Shown piece after piece: positions 61,988 to 64,000 of a DNA stretch of 64,000 bases. The DNA is taken from NCBI GenBank assembly GCA_041748075.1, contig JBGTDX010000119.1:1-64000 (forward strand), given 5' to 3'. The notes beneath the pieces are model-generated. The model saw only the letters and a program-made list of their open reading frames with translations. It was not told the DNA's origin and did not search any database. Every line of letters starts with the position of its first letter. Within the stretch, counting starts at the first letter, position 1. A program made the position numbers and the translations under genes. The DNA is from JBGSYJ01 sp041748075 (GTDB taxonomy: Bacteria; Acidobacteriota; Thermoanaerobaculia; Gp7-AA8).

Positions 61988-63775
61988 TCAGTTTCCCGTG
62001 ATGCGCGTTCGGAGTCCTACGGCAGTCGCGATGAGGTCCTCGTCGCCTCCGGCGTCGATGAGCTCGTCGAGGACTTTCATCGCCTCGCCCAGCTTCTGCT
62101 CGTTGACGAGCATGACTGCCCGGTTGTACATCGCGAGAGCCTTCCCGTGGGCTGCGAACTGTTCGATCGCGGCGATCTCCCGCCGCAGTCTCGATTGCAG
62201 CTGGCTATCCTCGGTTTTTTCAAGCAGCTCGACCATCAGCGGCCGCGCCACATCGCTTCTTCCGGAGCGTAGCAGTTCGTTCACACGCTGAACGCGCTGT
62301 TGAAGGATCGCCTCCTCGAGCTCGTCCAGCACCTGTTGATCGCCGAGTCTCTCGATGAAATCTTCGATCACGAACCTGGCCCGTTCTTCGTCGCCGTTTC
62401 TGACATGGAGCAGCACGAGATTGTGCGCGAATCGCGTCCTGGCGGGCGCCATCTCCAGACTCTTCTCGAGATGAGGAATGCCCTCAGCGGGATCTCCGTC
62501 GGACAGATAGGTCGAGCCGAGGCCTGCCCAGGCTCTTGGGATGTCGGGATTGCGCTCGATGCTCTCGCGGAAGAGGTCCCGCGCCCTCTGCGCCGCGGCT
62601 GGACGGTTGACGGGGGGATGATCGGAAAGTCCCCGCAGGATATTTTCCGCGGCGAGTAGAAACGGGAGGAAGTCCGCGCCCGGGTCCTGGATCGCGAGAT
62701 CGTAGAAGCGGGCCGCTTCGTCCTTCCGATCCTGAAAGGCGCGCAGATATCCAAGGCTCGCATACACCCGTCTGTGTTGCGGATCGCGCTCGAGCGCCGC
62801 ATGGAGAAACCGCTCCGCATCATGATGGTTCCGCGGAGGCGTGTGCGCGAGCAGATCTCCCAGGTGGTAGAGCGTCTGCTCGTACGACATCTCGGAGGGT
62901 TCGCCGATCTGCCTGATTCGCAGTTCGCTCACCCGGTAGCTCAACGTGAGGAACCTGCCCTGCCGCACGTAGTTCCGAACTTCTGCTTCCAGAACACGGA
63001 GCGAGACGCCGAAGGCCTGGAAAATTGCATGCTCGGTATCGCGCCCTTCGTCGATCAGAGCCATGAACCGAGGCATCTGTGCCTTGCGCTCGACGTTTCC
63101 GAACAGAAGATAGTGAACCAGCGCCCACGACTGAGCGTAAAACGCATTCTGTCTCGTGCCCTCGCTGTACTCGTTCGAGTTTCGATCGACGACGATGAGC
63201 TGTCTGAAGGGCATCGGCATCCGCTGACGCAACGTCCGCACATGATTACGTATCGGGCGGCCGACGCTGACCATGTCTCCGGCTACTCGAAACGTCGAAT
63301 ACACTTCGGCGAGCCCTTCGTCGAGCCACAGCGGCAGGTTCGGGTTCGTGTTGTTGTTGAAATAGTGCATCAGTTCGTGGAATACGATGCCGCGAGAGTC
63401 GCGCTCGGTGTTGATCGCGATGTAATTGCCATCGCGATGCGCGATGAACGCTCCGCTCATTCGTTTCGAGTGATCGAACATCGCCTCCCGAAAAGGCGTG
63501 AACGTCGCGCTGTTCCGGAAGACGAAGATCTTTGTCGTCAGGGGCGTCCGAACGTTCATGCTCGTCGCCTGCGAGACAGCCCTGCGCATCGATTCGAGAT
63601 TCTGAGCGACTTCGACCGTCACACGCGGGGATGCATTGCTGTAAATCTGAAAGCCGTCGATGTGAAGCTCGAGCCAGACGTCATTCTCGGCCGGCAGTTC
63701 GATCGCCTTCGCCGCTGAAGCGGACGTGAGTGCGAGAGCCAGAGCCGCAATGCTGCGGCAAAACCGCTGGGACAT
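61988..63775 (-). CDS. Exported gluzincin-like (peptidase MA) protein with TPR repeats
   Basis: A 595-residue protein. Signal peptide ends near ASAAKA (about 24). The first half has a metallopeptidase-like site: H133-E134-x-x-H137 in VFHELMHYFN and E153 in LWLDEGLAEVYS, matching the gluzincin pattern of peptidase MA-like proteins. From about 290 the chain has six or more TPR-like helical pairs (for example HRRVYASLGYLRAFQDRKDE, IPRAWAGLGSTYLSDGDPAE). It is probably periplasmic. GGAG precedes the ATG. Substrate unknown. Confidence 0.85.
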   Translation of the reverse strand: MSQRFCRSIAALALALTSASAAKAIELPAENDVWLELHIDGFQIYSNASPRVTVEVAQNLESMRRAVSQATSMNVRTPLTTKIFVFRNSATFTPFREAMFDHSKRMSGAFIAHRDGNYIAINTERDSRGIVFHELMHYFNNNTNPNLPLWLDEGLAEVYSTFRVAGDMVSVGRPIRNHVRTLRQRMPMPFRQLIVVDRNSNEYSEGTRQNAFYAQSWALVHYLLFGNVERKAQMPRFMALIDEGRDTEHAIFQAFGVSLRVLEAEVRNYVRQGRFLTLSYRVSELRIRQIGEPSEMSYEQTLYHLGDLLAHTPPRNHHDAERFLHAALERDPQHRRVYASLGYLRAFQDRKDEAARFYDLAIQDPGADFLPFLLAAENILRGLSDHPPVNRPAAAQRARDLFRESIERNPDIPRAWAGLGSTYLSDGDPAEGIPHLEKSLEMAPARTRFAHNLVLLHVRNGDEERARFVIEDFIERLGDQQVLDELEEAILQQRVQRVNELLRSGRSDVARPLMVELLEKTEDSQLQSRLRREIAAIEQFAAHGKALAMYNRAVMLVNEQKLGEAMKVLDELIDAGGDEDLIATAVGLRTRITGN

Positions 63776-63873
63776 CGAGATCTCCGAAGTGCGGAGACAG
63801 TTATACCGGAAAACGGGGGGGAGGGGGATGGGGAGGATGCGGACACAGCCGCATTTCAGGTGGGGCGTGCTGC

Positions 63874-64000
63874 GTCACCCCGAGCAACCTAACGGGCGGT
63901 GCGCCGGTGAGGGGTGATGAACCACCGTGTCATGCCGAGCGAGGCCACGTCATCCTGAGCGAAGCGAAGGATCTCTGCTTGCGATGCTCGATCCTCTTAA
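63874..64000. repeat. REP-like extended repeat, right-edge copy
   Basis: From GTCACCCCGAGCAACCTAAC through CCACGTCATCCTGAGCGAAG to the end of the window, this is the reverse complement of 11048-11173 at high identity. The window ends within it, so the facing arm seen in the first copy would lie just outside. It follows the gluzincin/TPR gene start region. Confidence 0.85.

Overview
The window is a GC-rich, gene-dense bacterial chromosome segment with about fifty protein genes, no rRNA or tRNA that I could recognise, and no phage, conjugative or transposase gene. The mix suggests a Gram-negative soil or sediment bacterium, most likely of the Acidobacteriota. It includes two-component systems, GT51 and Slt-type murein enzymes, large secreted beta-rich proteins, a Tat-type signal, a CusF-like lipoprotein, a tungsten/molybdenum oxidoreductase with its cofactor genes, and EgtD. 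The phylum is an inference from gene content and style; no marker gene here proves it.

Layout. 0-3.5 kb: nadC, a REC-GGDEF diguanylate cyclase, an Hpt protein and a CBM9-like protein. 3.6-10.7 kb: a 1299-residue secreted LVIVD propeller protein, then a PDZ protein, a sensor kinase and an OmpR-type regulator. 11-21 kb: uvrA, two membrane proteins, cutA, mtgA, eno, and a long-chain acyl-CoA dehydrogenase behind a FadR-type operator. 21-24.5 kb: folE, an Avd-like four-helix-bundle gene inside a repeat element, a dienoyl-CoA reductase-like SDR, and two periplasmic metal-handling candidates. 24.5-30.8 kb (minus strand): an osmoprotectant ABC transporter followed by a tungsten-type aldehyde:ferredoxin oxidoreductase, MoaD-like protein and MoeA. 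30.9-41.6 kb: egtD, dut, a secreted M36-like metalloprotease, YigZ, RDD, DUF4097-like, a polytopic protein, EcsC and FmdB. 41.8-50.3 kb: a GAF-like protein, Slt transglycosylase, PDZ-sensor kinase and NtrC-type regulator. 50.5-64 kb: M14 peptidase, glgA, a 36-residue basic ORF, a MerR regulator, three minus-strand glycan or envelope genes, a Tat-targeted aminotransferase and a gluzincin/TPR protein.

The most unusual layer is between the genes. At least nine intergenic sites carry arrays of 7-bp words (GAATGTT, GGAGACT, GACGAAT, GAATTCA, GAGTTCT, GAGGCTA types). Most are arranged as facing inverted arms and many touch a stop codon. The words differ from site to site but the 7-bp period and the inverted layout are shared. 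At two sites the GACGAAT arms enclose a four-helix-bundle gene (relatives of the DGR accessory protein Avd and of 23S IVS proteins): one copy is intact and one is a frameshifted 3' remnant. This looks like a family of short mobile or self-copying elements, with the four-helix-bundle gene as the only protein candidate. A separate 265-bp element with perfect 27-bp terminal inverted repeats, and a roughly 125-bp repeat present at 11.1 kb and again in inverted orientation at the right edge, add to the repeat load.

A second theme is a repeated secreted C-terminal A-B-A-B module shared by the LVIVD protein and the M36-like protease, which may be an undescribed surface or secretion domain.
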